In this document: one piece after another, positions 11,674-18,761 of the stretch | How the letters are laid out: every line of letters begins with the position of its first letter | Position numbering within the stretch: position 1 is the first letter of the stretch | Position numbers and translations under genes: made by a program | Notes under the pieces: model-generated | What the model was told of the DNA's origin: nothing | The model's database searches: none | What the model saw: only the letters and a program-made list of their open reading frames with translations | Origin: a virus | Length of the DNA: 20,467 nt | Direction: 5' to 3' (one strand) | Virus record (IMG/VR): IMGVR_UViG_3300036761_001128 | Span: 1 to 20,467 of that record

Positions 11674-11958
11674 ATGGACGCGATTTCAGAAATGTTTACT
11701 GAACTGAGACAGCAACTCCCGCCGCTGCCGGATCTCATCAGCAACGGGGATGCTCGACAGAACTGGCTGCATGATATGCGGCTACTGATCCAGGCACTCC
11801 CCACGCGGCAGCAACGGGCGGCAGCGGTGATCCAGGTGGCTGACGATTTGTGTACGCTTCGGTATCCAGGGCTGCCGTTGTCGATGGCCGTGAGCTGGCT
11901 CTGTGGGCAGTTTGGGATTGCACCGGAGGAGATGACGATTGAGGAGGAGACGCGATGA
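11674..11958 (+). CDS. 94-residue hypothetical protein
   Basis: M-D-A-I-S-E-M-F-T-E-L-R-Q-Q-L-P-P-L-P... largely helical, with a W-L-H-D-M-R-L-L-I-Q-A-L-P segment and a C-terminal acidic tail ending E-E-E-T-R. No cysteine motif and no membrane segment. ATG 11674 starts 1 bp after the previous stop. Ends in the repeated ribosome cassette (variant GAGGAGACGCGATGA). I do not recognise it. Confidence 0.55.
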   Translation: MDAISEMFTELRQQLPPLPDLISNGDARQNWLHDMRLLIQALPTRQQRAAAVIQVADDLCTLRYPGLPLSMAVSWLCGQFGIAPEEMTIEEETR

Positions 11959-12110
11959 ACGCCAAGGATGCGATGATCGAACTGGAAGTGAACTGCCCGC
12001 AGTGCCGAGGGACGGAGTATTGCCGGTATCACGTCGAGCCGAGCTTCGCCTATCCCGAAGCGTATTATTACCATTGCGAGGACTGTAACTACACATCGGA
12101 GCCAGAGTAA
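11955..12110 (+). CDS. 51-residue zinc-ribbon protein
   Basis: M-N-A-K-D-A-M-I-E-L-E-V-N-C-P-Q-C-R-G-T-E-Y-C-R-Y-H...Y-H-C-E-D-C-N-Y. CPxC and CxxC knuckles about 30 residues apart form a classic zinc ribbon, resembling the transcription-elongation or Ogr-like type in size. Coupled on both sides: GATGA upstream, TAATG downstream. Possibly binds DNA or RNA polymerase; unproven. Confidence 0.65.
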   Translation: MNAKDAMIELEVNCPQCRGTEYCRYHVEPSFAYPEAYYYHCEDCNYTSEPE

Positions 12111-12295
12111 TGGAAACCTACAGCCAAGCCAAGCGAGCCAACTGGCCGCGACCCACCTGTATTGTGTGCCATGCGCCCTGTGCCTACGACCGGGAGTTTC
12201 GAGGGGCCACACTGTGCCAAAGTTGCTACCGCGAGGAACCCTTATTCATCACAAGGAAGGAGCTATTATGCAAGCCGTTGCCGTCCATAGCCTAG
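12110..12295 (+). CDS. 61-residue zinc-finger protein
   Basis: METYSQAKRANWPRPTCIVC then H-A-P-C-A-Y-D, and L-C-Q-S-C-Y-R-E-E. Two CxxC knuckles 24 residues apart; the L-C-x-x-C-Y-R pattern is like those in GATA- or HNH-like zinc fingers without the catalytic histidines. The start overlaps the previous stop (TAATG); the last 28 bp overlap the recombinase gene. Unknown function. Confidence 0.6.
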   Translation: METYSQAKRANWPRPTCIVCHAPCAYDREFRGATLCQSCYREEPLFITRKELLCKPLPSIA

Positions 12296-13071
12296 ATAGT
12301 GAGAAAGTGGCCCTGATTAAGCAGACCGTCGCCAAGGGCGCGACCGACCTGGAACTGGACCTGTTCCTCCACGCCTGTAAGCGCACGGGCCTGGACCCGC
12401 TCATGCGCCAGATTTACGCCATTAAGCGCAAGAACAACAAGACGGGCAAAGAGGAAATGTCGATTCAAACGGGCATCGACGGCTACCGCCTCATTGCCGA
12501 CCGGACTGGGCAGTATGCGGGCAGCGATGAAGCGACCTATCTCCTGGGCGAGGATGGATTCCCCGATGTGGCCTCAGTGACGGTCTATAAACTCGTTGGG
12601 GGACTCCGGTGTGCCTTCAGTTCGTCGGCGCGATGGAAGGAATATGCCCAACCGACCGGCCAGATGTGGCAGAAAATGCCGTTCCTCATGCTGGCGAAGT
12701 GCGCGGAAGCCTTAGCGTTACGAAAGGCGTTTCCCGCTGAACTGAGCGGCGTCTATACCCATGAGGAGATGATGCAGGCCGATACCGCCCCTGCGACCCC
12801 TGGACTCACCTATGACAAGAAGTACCCTGGACCCAATATCGTGCCTCCACAGGCCAGCACGGGGCCCTCTGAGCGTACTCCTGGGGTGGACCTGGGGCAA
12901 GACCTGGCGGACAAGGTGGCGTTGGCGCAATCGGTGGCGGAATGTGCGGCGGTGGGGAACGAGATTGAGGCCGCCATTCTGGTATCCGATGAGGATAAGC
13001 GGGCGTTGCGGGTGATGGTGAGTCAACGGCTCACGGAATTGACCGTGCCTGCGAAGGCCAAGAAAGGCTAA
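12268..13071 (+). CDS. bet: Single-strand annealing recombinase, Bet/RecT family
   Basis: 267 residues. The family binds single-stranded DNA and anneals complementary strands in phage recombination and replication. Diagnostic stretches: D-L-E-L-D-L-F-L-H-A-C-K-R-T-G-L-D-P-L-M-R-Q-I-Y-A, then Q-T-G-I-D-G-Y-R-L-I-A-D-R-T-G-Q-Y and P-F-L-M-L-A-K-C-A-E-A-L-A-L-R-K-A-F-P. The C-terminal quarter is variable, as usual. The start is M-Q-A-V-A-V-H-S with AGGAAGGAG 7 bases upstream; the longer frame from 12166 is a shadow of the zinc-finger gene. A matching exonuclease is not evident, but the PD-(D/E)XK nuclease at 13877 lies in the same operon. Confidence 0.9.
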   Translation: MQAVAVHSLDSEKVALIKQTVAKGATDLELDLFLHACKRTGLDPLMRQIYAIKRKNNKTGKEEMSIQTGIDGYRLIADRTGQYAGSDEATYLLGEDGFPDVASVTVYKLVGGLRCAFSSSARWKEYAQPTGQMWQKMPFLMLAKCAEALALRKAFPAELSGVYTHEEMMQADTAPATPGLTYDKKYPGPNIVPPQASTGPSERTPGVDLGQDLADKVALAQSVAECAAVGNEIEAAILVSDEDKRALRVMVSQRLTELTVPAKAKKG

Positions 13072-13073
13072 TC

Positions 13074-13445
13074 ATGCCTCCCTGCCAGAAATGCTATGGA
13101 TTCGTCGCGGTCCTCGCCGATGATTGCCTGTGCATGAACTGTGGATGGAGGCCCCCATTGACCCCCCGCCCCACGGTCTATCGGGAGACAGGCAGCCAGT
13201 GCGAGTGCGAGCGGCAGACGGACGGGGTGAGCGGGACATGCAAACTCTGCCGCTACAGCGGCCATGCGGCGAAGATAAAGGCGGGGCATGCCAAGACGAC
13301 CATTCAACATATCTGTAAACGGGACGCCTGCGACGTGCTCTGCGACCCGGGGAAATTCTATTGTCCGTTCCACCGCCCCAAAGCCCGTTCGCACAAGCGG
13401 CGCAACGGCCCCACGCTGCCGGTGATTCAAGAGGCGACAGGATGA
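13074..13445 (+). CDS. Cysteine-rich multi-zinc-knuckle protein
   Basis: 123 residues with at least 14 cysteines: C-Q-K-C near the start, C-L-C-M-N-C-G-W, C-E-C, C-K-L-C, then C-K-R-D-A-C...C...Y-C-P-F-H. The first two knuckles form a zinc ribbon; the later R-D-A-C-D-V-L-C and K-F-Y-C-P-F-H make a second metal site. Basic C-terminus (S-H-K-R-R-N). Follows the recombinase by 2 bp and is coupled to the next gene by ATGA. Presumably nucleic-acid binding. Confidence 0.65.
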   Translation: MPPCQKCYGFVAVLADDCLCMNCGWRPPLTPRPTVYRETGSQCECERQTDGVSGTCKLCRYSGHAAKIKAGHAKTTIQHICKRDACDVLCDPGKFYCPFHRPKARSHKRRNGPTLPVIQEATG

Positions 13446-13681
13446 AGGGGAAACCCTCCCCGTACCGGCTCGACGACTGTGACGGATGCCGCGCCCTGCA
13501 CCGGCGCTTGGAGCAGGTCACGACGAGTGTGCGTCGCGTCGGGTACGACACGGTCGAGGCGCTGGCCGACGCCTATTGCGCGGTGATGAATCACCGCACG
13601 GATCTCCGGGACCAACTCGCACAGGCCAAGGCCGAGATCGAGGACTGGCGCAGCAAGCTCCAGAAGGCGTTGACACGTTGA
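13442..13681 (+). CDS. 79-residue coiled-coil protein with a CxxC
   Basis: M-K-G-K-P-S-P-Y-R-L-D-D-C-D-G-C-R-A-L-H-R-R-L-E-Q-V: a CDGC pair near the N-terminus and a long C-terminal coiled coil (L-R-D-Q-L-A-Q-A-K-A-E-I-E-D-W-R-S-K-L-Q-K-A). The Q-A-K-A-E-I pattern recalls the coiled coil of the 10881 protein. Start fixed by ATGA. Unknown. Confidence 0.6.
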   Translation: MKGKPSPYRLDDCDGCRALHRRLEQVTTSVRRVGYDTVEALADAYCAVMNHRTDLRDQLAQAKAEIEDWRSKLQKALTR

Positions 13682-13694
13682 CCAAGACGGCATC

Positions 13695-13880
13695 ATGGAG
13701 AGCGACGTGATAAAGCTAAAAACGCATTATAGCGGTAAGCAGTCCCGTGCATTCTGGAAGCATATTGATACGTTTTACCGGATAGGTGGGGCGTGGGATG
13801 AAGCCTATCAACTGGGAGTCTTGTTGCAAAATATGGAATCGTTTGTATTGAAACGACTCGATAGGTTAAGGCCATCGTGA
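13695..13880 (+). CDS. 61-residue hypothetical protein
   Basis: MESDVIKLKTHYSGKQSRAF then W-K-H-I-D-T-F-Y-R-I-G-G-A-W-D-E-A-Y-Q-L-G-V-L-L-Q-N. Soluble, mixed charge, probably helical. Ribosome site is weak. Stop overlaps the nuclease start (GTGA). No family recognised. Confidence 0.5.
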   Translation: MESDVIKLKTHYSGKQSRAFWKHIDTFYRIGGAWDEAYQLGVLLQNMESFVLKRLDRLRPS

Positions 13881-14356
13881 GACAGAGCCTCATCACAGAA
13901 CAAGATCTGGAACGGTTCAACGAGAATATGCGGAAGATCAAGGGCACGGTGGGGAATGCGAATGCGAACAGGGAGGACCGGCTTGGGCCTGTGAAGAACG
14001 TCGCACCTACGGTCGCCTCACCCCAATATCGCAGCAAGTGGGAAGCGGCGTACGCCAACAAACTGGAGTTAGAGAAGCGGGCGGGGCATATTACCGGATG
14101 GCGGTATGAACCGTTCTCACTATGGCTACCTGGGAAGATACGGTATAAGCCAGACTTTATGGTGTGGCGTGAGTGTGGCGATGGATACGGAAAGGTAGCC
14201 CGGATAGAGATTGAAATTATCGAGGTGAAGGGATGGAGCCGCAACCGTCGTGACGGCATCACGCGCCTCAAGATTGCGGCGGCGCTATTCCCCTGCTTCG
14301 TGTGGCGCATGGTCTACAGAACTAAAGGCGGGGGATGGGACGGGGAGTACCTCTAG
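13877..14356 (+). CDS. PD-(D/E)XK nuclease, DUF1064-like
   Basis: 159 residues from GTG 13877 (GTGA overlap). The core shows E56 in S-K-W-E-A-A-Y, R-Y-K-P-D93-F-M-V, and I-I-E116-V-K118-G-W: the E...PD...ExK signature. Around it W-R-Y-E-P-F-S-L-W-L-P-G precedes and A-A-L-F-P follows, matching the DUF1064-type phage endonuclease layout. Likely acts on branched or unmodified DNA during replication or recombination, in an operon with the Bet recombinase. It ends the plus-strand block; its TAG overlaps the stop codon of the opposite-strand gene. Confidence 0.8.
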   Translation: MRQSLITEQDLERFNENMRKIKGTVGNANANREDRLGPVKNVAPTVASPQYRSKWEAAYANKLELEKRAGHITGWRYEPFSLWLPGKIRYKPDFMVWRECGDGYGKVARIEIEIIEVKGWSRNRRDGITRLKIAAALFPCFVWRMVYRTKGGGWDGEYL

Positions 14357-14574
14357 GGTTTCTCCGTACACAGTTTCAGGGCCGCCTTGAGGCGGATGTT
14401 CTCCATGAACAGTGCCTCGTGTTCTTCCAGCAAGGCGCGGCGGCAGTCCCGTGACGTGATCTCGCGCTCGACCGTCACAGGGTCAGGTTTTGGCTGACAA
14501 CTCCCGAAGCCGGTCAAGCAAAGCATCGACAGCATCAGTGTCGCCACGGTCCAACGCAATTTTATATGCTGCAT
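14353..14574 (-). CDS. Rz1-like lipoprotein (putative outer-membrane spanin)
   Basis: 73 residues. N-terminal signal with positive residues, hydrophobic stretch T-L-M-L-S-M-L-C-L-T-G-F-G-S-C and a lipidation cysteine at 26, then P-K-P-D-P. The rest is a charged coiled coil (E-E-H-E-A-L-F-M-E-N-I-R-L-K-A-A-L). GGAGG lies about 6 bases before the ATG. It overlaps the upstream gene by about 90 bp in another frame, as Rz/Rz1 pairs often do, and closes the lysis cassette. Lipobox is not perfect (F at -3), so confidence is moderate. Confidence 0.6.
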   Translation of the reverse strand: MQHIKLRWTVATLMLSMLCLTGFGSCQPKPDPVTVEREITSRDCRRALLEEHEALFMENIRLKAALKLCTEKP

Positions 14575-14686
14575 GAATGACCTCCAACTCGTGTTCGCGC
14601 TTCATCGCCGCCAGTCCGGTTGGATCGACGACGAAGCCGAAGATCTTTGTCAGCAGCATCGCGACCGCGCCCACATCGCCTGGCAT
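14483..14686 (-). CDS. 67-residue lysis-cassette protein, possible spanin partner
   Basis: M-P-G-D-V-G-A-V-A-M-L-L-T-K-I-F-G-F-V-V-D-P-T-G-L then a charged helix K-R-E-H-E-L-E-V-I-H-A-A-Y-K...L-L-D-R-L-R-E-L. A hydrophobic N-terminal stretch followed by a coiled coil would suit a small inner-membrane spanin, nested with the lipoprotein gene. I recall similar D-P-x-G-L-x-A-M-K-R-E proteins in phage lysis regions without proven role. Start fixed by TAATG. Confidence 0.5.
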   Translation of the reverse strand: MPGDVGAVAMLLTKIFGFVVDPTGLAAMKREHELEVIHAAYKIALDRGDTDAVDALLDRLRELSAKT

Positions 14687-14961
14687 TAGGGCACCTTCAC
14701 GGTCGCGGCCACGTCATCCAGCGGCACGAGCACGGCGGGATCAATCTTGTTCTTGAACGCGAGGACATCGACCGCACGCACGATATTCTGGACCCTGCTG
14801 GCGTCCGCCGTGGAGATGAACCCACCGGCCACGATGAGCGGTTCGATGACCTCACAGACGCCCGCAATCGGCGGATACAGCCCGCCGATGATTTTACAGA
14901 TCAGGTAGCCGATGGCGTAGCCGGTCGTTTTCCAGTTCACTGTTTGGATAAATTCCGACAT
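14686..14961 (-). CDS. Small membrane protein, holin-like candidate
   Basis: 91 residues. One or two hydrophobic segments (about G-Y-A-I-G-Y-L-I-C-K-I-I-G-G-L-Y and P-L-I-V-A-G-G-F-I) in the first half and an acidic second half. Sits directly after the other holin-like gene (1-bp gap) and ends in TAATG overlap. Could be a holin, antiholin or accessory membrane protein. Confidence 0.5.
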   Translation of the reverse strand: MSEFIQTVNWKTTGYAIGYLICKIIGGLYPPIAGVCEVIEPLIVAGGFISTADASRVQNIVRAVDVLAFKNKIDPAVLVPLDDVAATVKVP

Positions 14962-14962
14962 G

Positions 14963-15175
14963 CTAGCCGACCTTCGTGCCGTTGTCGGTGGTCAAGGCCC
15001 CGACTGTGGTGGGACCGGCGAAGGCGGCGGCGAGGATCGACACCCACTGCACATTGCTGAAGTTACAGCCCGCCTGACTCATCACCGCCGCGATAATGCC
15101 CATGGCGATGACGCCGACGGCGGACCCGCCCAACGTCGATTTCCAACTCCCGAAGATGCGTTGTAGGATGCTCAT
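14963..15175 (-). CDS. Holin-like protein, two membrane segments
   Basis: 70 residues: M-S-I-L-Q-R-I-F-G-S-W-K-S-T-L then membrane segment G-G-S-A-V-G-V-I-A-M-G-I-I-A-A-V-M and second W-V-S-I-L-A-A-A-F-A-G-P-T-T-V-G-A-L, with a charged C-terminal end. A very strong ribosome site (AAGGAGG, about 5 bases upstream) selects this start over the long upstream extension, which overlaps the coiled-coil gene. Size and two membrane segments suit a class II holin, forming holes that release the endolysin. No experimental family motif. Confidence 0.6.
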   Translation of the reverse strand: MSILQRIFGSWKSTLGGSAVGVIAMGIIAAVMSQAGCNFSNVQWVSILAAAFAGPTTVGALTTDNGTKVG

Positions 15176-15191
15176 GGTATTCCTCCTTGGG

Positions 15192-15581
15192 TTATTTGAC
15201 CGTCTGTTGCTTCTGCTGCACGGCGGCGCGAGTCTCTTGGAGTTGCCGCTCCAGGTCGGCGCGTTCCTGGCCCAGCCGTCGGTACTCGTCGCGCATGACG
15301 CCAGGGGCCTTGTTGATGTTCCCGCCATAGTTCTTTTCCAGTTCCCACTGACGCTGCCTGATGTCCTTCATGTTGTCTTGCACGATCTTAGATTCCAGTC
15401 GTTCCCCGACCAACACGATGTTGTCGGTGTTGGCGTCGATCTTTTGGAGCAGATCGTGCGCCGTGGAGATCCCACCATACGCGCCTGCGAGGACTGAGCC
15501 GGTGACGATCAATCCTCCCGCAATCACGCCCCAATGTTCCAGCATATAGACCATCCCTGTTGAGTGTTTCGTGCGGGCCAT
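15192..15581 (-). CDS. Membrane-anchored coiled-coil protein (inner-membrane spanin-like)
   Basis: 129 residues. One N-terminal membrane helix (G-V-I-A-G-G-L-I-V-T-G-S-V-L-A-G-A-Y) and a long periplasmic coiled coil with E-R-A-D-L-E-R-Q-L-Q-E-T-R-A-A-V-Q-Q-K. This topology is that of an Rz-type i-spanin that pairs with an outer-membrane lipoprotein. Start coupled by TGATG to the preceding gene. Confidence 0.55.
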   Translation of the reverse strand: MARTKHSTGMVYMLEHWGVIAGGLIVTGSVLAGAYGGISTAHDLLQKIDANTDNIVLVGERLESKIVQDNMKDIRQRQWELEKNYGGNINKAPGVMRDEYRRLGQERADLERQLQETRAAVQQKQQTVK

Positions 15582-15883
15582 CAGCGGTCTCGCCGGACTT
15601 CCTTCAGCACCGCGTCCAACTTCACGTAGATTTCCTTTTGCCCCTCTTTGAGTTCCGCGAGGATGAGGGAGGTGTTGACTTGGCAGGCTTTGACGACGGC
15701 GAGTTGGGTGTTGTGTTCAGCGTGCAGATCGCTGAATCCTTCCATCTTGCATTCCATCTCAGCCATGCGCGTATGCAACTCCTTTTTGGCGTGACTGAAC
15801 CACGCCATTGCCGACCCCACTCCCGCTATTCCCGCCACGACGACCGTGATGACATCACTAATCGTGACCGTGGGCTCATTCAC
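15581..15883 (-). CDS. Membrane-anchored coiled-coil protein
   Basis: 100 residues from GTG 15883. N-terminal membrane helix (V-I-T-V-V-V-A-G-I-A-G-V-G-S-A-M-A-W-F) then a coiled coil with T-R-M-A-E-M-E-C-K-M and a C-terminal K-L-D-A-V-L-K-E-V-R-R. Similar layout to the next gene, so the two may be paralogous spanin or holin-associated proteins. It overlaps the preceding gene by 8 bp. Confidence 0.55.
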   Translation of the reverse strand: MNEPTVTISDVITVVVAGIAGVGSAMAWFSHAKKELHTRMAEMECKMEGFSDLHAEHNTQLAVVKACQVNTSLILAELKEGQKEIYVKLDAVLKEVRRDR

Positions 15884-16025
15884 GCTTCACCGGCTGTTTC
15901 GCGCCCTTGCGTTTAGGACAGTACCGTGTCGCGTGCGCGTAGCCTTCGTCGTGCCTGAGTTCTTGCAGGCAGAGCGGGCACAGATACGGTTCGCCTTTCT
16001 TGCGGCGTATGAGGAGCTTCTTCAT
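15876..16025 (-). CDS. 49-residue zinc-ribbon protein
   Basis: M-K-K-L-L-I-R-R-K-K-G-E-P-Y-L-C-P-L-C-L-Q-E-L-R-H-D-E-G-Y-A-H-A-T-R-Y-C-P-K-R-K. CPxC, H and C residues form a compact C2H-C type knuckle between two basic ends. The start overlaps the endolysin stop (ATGA) and the stop lies inside the next gene's start. It is an odd member of a lysis cassette. Not in most ORF lists because of its length. Confidence 0.6.
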   Translation of the reverse strand: MKKLLIRRKKGEPYLCPLCLQELRHDEGYAHATRYCPKRKGAKQPVKRE

Positions 16026-16384
16026 ACTTGGACCTGTGAGGCGCGGCCTGTTGGCGAATCAGGGTAATAATCCCAACATACGTCAGCCGGGTGCGTCGTC
16101 GAGATGCCAATGTGAATGAAGGTATTGCCAATCCCGATGCGCCGCACGCCCATCGAGAACAGTTCCCGGAGCATCTTGTACCGCGTCGTGGACCGTTGGC
16201 AGAGCACGTCCGCCGCCATCGAGGGGTCTGCCGTATGTTCACTCACGGCCACGCCACCGACCTCGCGGTTATGCTCGACGGTGCGATAGCCACTGGTCAC
16301 TTGAATTTCAAAACCTAATCGATGCTCTAATAGCGTCAGTACGGCCATTAAATCTGGGTGAAGATTTGATGTTTGACCTGTCAT
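16022..16384 (-). CDS. Endolysin, peptidase M15 family
   Basis: 120 residues. The family cuts peptide bonds of peptidoglycan cross-links with a zinc ion. Visible: S-G-Y-R-T (31-35), the zinc motif around S-E-H50-T-A-D-P-S-M-A-A-D59-V and the late zinc ligand F-I-H91-I-G-I. Helical parts and length fit M15_3-type phage endopeptidases. No signal peptide, so release needs a holin; several membrane genes follow. Start fixed by ATGA. Confidence 0.85.
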   Translation of the reverse strand: MTGQTSNLHPDLMAVLTLLEHRLGFEIQVTSGYRTVEHNREVGGVAVSEHTADPSMAADVLCQRSTTRYKMLRELFSMGVRRIGIGNTFIHIGISTTHPADVCWDYYPDSPTGRASQVQV

Positions 16385-16551
16385 GCTGAAATCCCTAGAT
16401 ACGCTTGAAACATCAACGTCAGCCGCTTCACCTGGGCGGCGGTCAGTTCCTCGCTAATCACCATGGCCGCCATATAGACCCCATCACTGGCATTGATCGT
16501 CCCGGCAGCACTGGTTTGGAAATTCCCCACCGCTGCCGTCTTGTTGTTCAT
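16381..16551 (-). pseudogene. C-terminal remnant of a LamG-like tail protein (56 codons from an internal ATG)
   Basis: The frame M-N-N-K-T-A-A-V-G-N-F, then G-V-Y-M-A-A-M-V-I-S-E-E-L-T-A-A-Q-V-K-R-L-T-L-M-F-Q-A-Y-L-G resembles the last strands and closing helix of LamG/concanavalin-like domains (...A-x-x-x-R-A-L-T-x-x-E-V-x-x-L). It is open upstream to 16605 without a start (N-A-N-S-G-G-A-Y-V-A precedes the ATG). A 13-codon ORF (16548-16589, MTRTPTVAEPMSP), with AGGAGG upstream, ends by ATGA at this ATG, so the remnant may be translated by coupling. It ends with ATGA into the endolysin. Best read as the tail of an older receptor-binding gene, displaced by the present spike. Confidence 0.5.
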
Positions 16552-16634
16552 GGCGACATAGGCTCCGCCACTGTTGGCGTTCGTGTCATCGTCTCGCCCT
16601 CCTGATTAGTTACTCACATCCGCCGCCGTGCGGC

Positions 16635-18761
16635 CTACTCCGTCCGTATCTCTAGCTCGGAGTTCCAGGTGATGTTCGTGGCGGCAACCCCTGTAATTCT
16701 GCCTCTGGCAAAGTTCCCTGTCACATCAATCGTCTGGTCCCATGCCGCGTTGCTTTCCACCTCGTAGGTCGATTGCACGGCCCCTTGCAATACCGCCCCG
16801 GCTCCATCTCGATAGATCAGCGCCGACTTGTTGTACATGGCGCGGTCGCTGGCATCATCTTTCATGCCCACCGTGCGAAGCGTGATCTGGGCGGCGGAGT
16901 TGTCGTTGAGCAAGGCATAGAACACGTTGGTGACGGTCGCGTTCGTGGTGGCTTGCCCGTGGAAGCGGTGGCGCACGTAGAGGCGCGTGGGCATGTAATC
17001 AAAGAACAGCCCGTCGCTCGTCTCGTGCCCCTTGGCTTCGTTGTCGATGATGCGAATATCGCTCACGGTCTGCGCGGCGGAGTTGTCGTAGTACACAGGA
17101 TATTTCTGGTGCTGCCCCGCGTTGTTGGTCATCTTGTTGTTGGAGACCGTCACCGAACCGAGCGTGGCCCCTGCCGCTGATTTGATGTAGACGCCAGAGA
17201 CGTTGGCCGTGTTCGACGTGTTGTTATCTTCGAGGTGATTGCCCGTGACCAGCACATTCTGCGCGGCTTCGACTTGAATCCCTGCGGAGGAATTTAGATA
17301 ACAATAATTCCCCTCGACCAGAACATTGTTGTCGCTCTGCACGAAGATGCCTTGGGAGCTAACATTCACGCCGTTGCTGTAGACGATGTTCCCCCGCACC
17401 AGGTAGCGCCCAAATTGTTGCGACGAGGCGGCTGAATTTCGCACCGCAATGCCGTAGCCTTCGACGGTGCCCTGCCCGTTGCTGTAAACCGTATTACCCT
17501 CGATGCGCACATACATCGAGTTGTAGTAGGGGCCAGTGCCAGTCGTGGCGGCGTAAATGCCAATCCCCTGACATAGGGAGACGTAGTTACCGACGATGGA
17601 GATATTGATGCCACCGAGGCACTGGATGCCAGGGGTGTTGGTGTTCCCCGTACACGACCTGACATGGTTTCCTCTCACGGTAAAATTCTTCGTTTGCGTG
17701 GAGGTGTTGACCCCAGATTTGGTGGTCGCTTCAATCAGACAATGCTGAATCGTGCCAGAGGAGCCGATTTCACCAATGGCCCCCGCCGACGTGCCAATCC
17801 CGTTCACGCCTTGGGTTCCCGATTCGCCAGGCGTTCCGCCGCCTGTGACCCAGACGTGATCCACGAGGACATCGATGGCGTTGTTGAGCGTGATGAGTCC
17901 GGCGTCCAACTGCCCCTTGAGCGAGCCGTCCACTTTGAAGTCACGCAACACCACGCCGTTGATTGCGGCATAGGCCACACCCTGGACGAGGATAGGGAGA
18001 AAGCGAGTGACCGCCGAGTCCGCCTTAATAATCGACCCCCAGCCTGCCCCCACGAGCTGCATCGTCTTGGTGATGAGGAGTCGGTCAGTTGTTTTATACG
18101 TCCCAAGCGGGAGGAACACGGTGCCGCCCGTCACTTGTGCCGCTGTGATCGCGGCATTGATGGCCACAGTGTCATCGGTCGTACCGTCCCCAATTGCGCC
18201 ATAGTCCTTGACGTTGAATATCTCTGCAAACCGTGTCGCCAGCAGGCGGGCCGTGGTGGAGCCGGTGGCGGTGACGGAGGTGCCGCTCGCGGTTTGCCCA
18301 TCGACCACTGAGGGATTGCCACTGCCATCGAAGGTAAAGTATTTATTGGCCCGAGTCGCCACCACGGGGATACTCGCAATCGAGGCTTCCGTCACCGGCA
18401 CCGTGAGAGACCGCGTGAGCCGCTCGTCGAACTGCTGGTTCCCCATCACGGCGAGATCGAGGTTCTTCTCCGTCGTCTTGGCGGGGAACGCCCCTGCCAC
18501 GTCATAGACGGAGAGCTGCGTGAGAGGCACCACGCGCAGCAACAGGACTTGGACGCCGGTCCCAGGGGCCACGGTAAAGGTGACGTAATTCGCGGTCCAT
18601 GGGGACAGGATGCCGCCCACGGTGTAGCCCGTTGTGGCGAGCACCCCGTCTCGATAGACTTCGAGATGGGCCGCCGCGTAGAGCAAGCGGTTAAAGTAGA
18701 AGACGGTGCTCACACTGTCGCCCGTCGCCACCACGCGGTTACTCGTGCTCGTCAGTGCCAT
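16635..18761 (-). CDS. Tail spike, T7-fibre-like N-terminus with pectate-lyase-like beta-helix
   Basis: 708 residues. The first 120 residues (M-A-L-T-S-T-S-N-R-V-V-A-T-G-D-S-V, ...T-T-E-K-N-L-D-L-A-V-M...D-E-R-L-T-R-S-L) match the virion-attachment domain of T7-type tail fibres. From about 182 (F-N-V-K-D-Y-G-A-I-G-D-G-T-T-D-D-T-V-A-I) comes the Pectate_lyase_3 start, then many short beta-helix repeats (V-x-G-N-x-V-x-x-C, G-I-x-V-x-x-S). The C-terminal part (about 590-708) is a probable trimerisation or receptor domain. Spikes of this type bind and often degrade surface polysaccharide. Ribosome site GGAGG 6 bases upstream. The gene overlaps the remnant ORF at its 5' end. Confidence 0.9.
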   Translation of the reverse strand: MALTSTSNRVVATGDSVSTVFYFNRLLYAAAHLEVYRDGVLATTGYTVGGILSPWTANYVTFTVAPGTGVQVLLLRVVPLTQLSVYDVAGAFPAKTTEKNLDLAVMGNQQFDERLTRSLTVPVTEASIASIPVVATRANKYFTFDGSGNPSVVDGQTASGTSVTATGSTTARLLATRFAEIFNVKDYGAIGDGTTDDTVAINAAITAAQVTGGTVFLPLGTYKTTDRLLITKTMQLVGAGWGSIIKADSAVTRFLPILVQGVAYAAINGVVLRDFKVDGSLKGQLDAGLITLNNAIDVLVDHVWVTGGGTPGESGTQGVNGIGTSAGAIGEIGSSGTIQHCLIEATTKSGVNTSTQTKNFTVRGNHVRSCTGNTNTPGIQCLGGINISIVGNYVSLCQGIGIYAATTGTGPYYNSMYVRIEGNTVYSNGQGTVEGYGIAVRNSAASSQQFGRYLVRGNIVYSNGVNVSSQGIFVQSDNNVLVEGNYCYLNSSAGIQVEAAQNVLVTGNHLEDNNTSNTANVSGVYIKSAAGATLGSVTVSNNKMTNNAGQHQKYPVYYDNSAAQTVSDIRIIDNEAKGHETSDGLFFDYMPTRLYVRHRFHGQATTNATVTNVFYALLNDNSAAQITLRTVGMKDDASDRAMYNKSALIYRDGAGAVLQGAVQSTYEVESNAAWDQTIDVTGNFARGRITGVAATNITWNSELEIRTE

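Noticed and set aside
12166-12267. Upstream extension of the Bet recombinase
   Set aside because: It overlaps the zinc-finger gene and lacks family similarity; 12268 has a strong ribosome site.
16773-18311. Plus-strand ORFs opposite the tail spike (135 and 215 residues)
   Set aside because: Antisense shadows of the spike beta-helix, histidine- and arginine-rich, without starts or domains.
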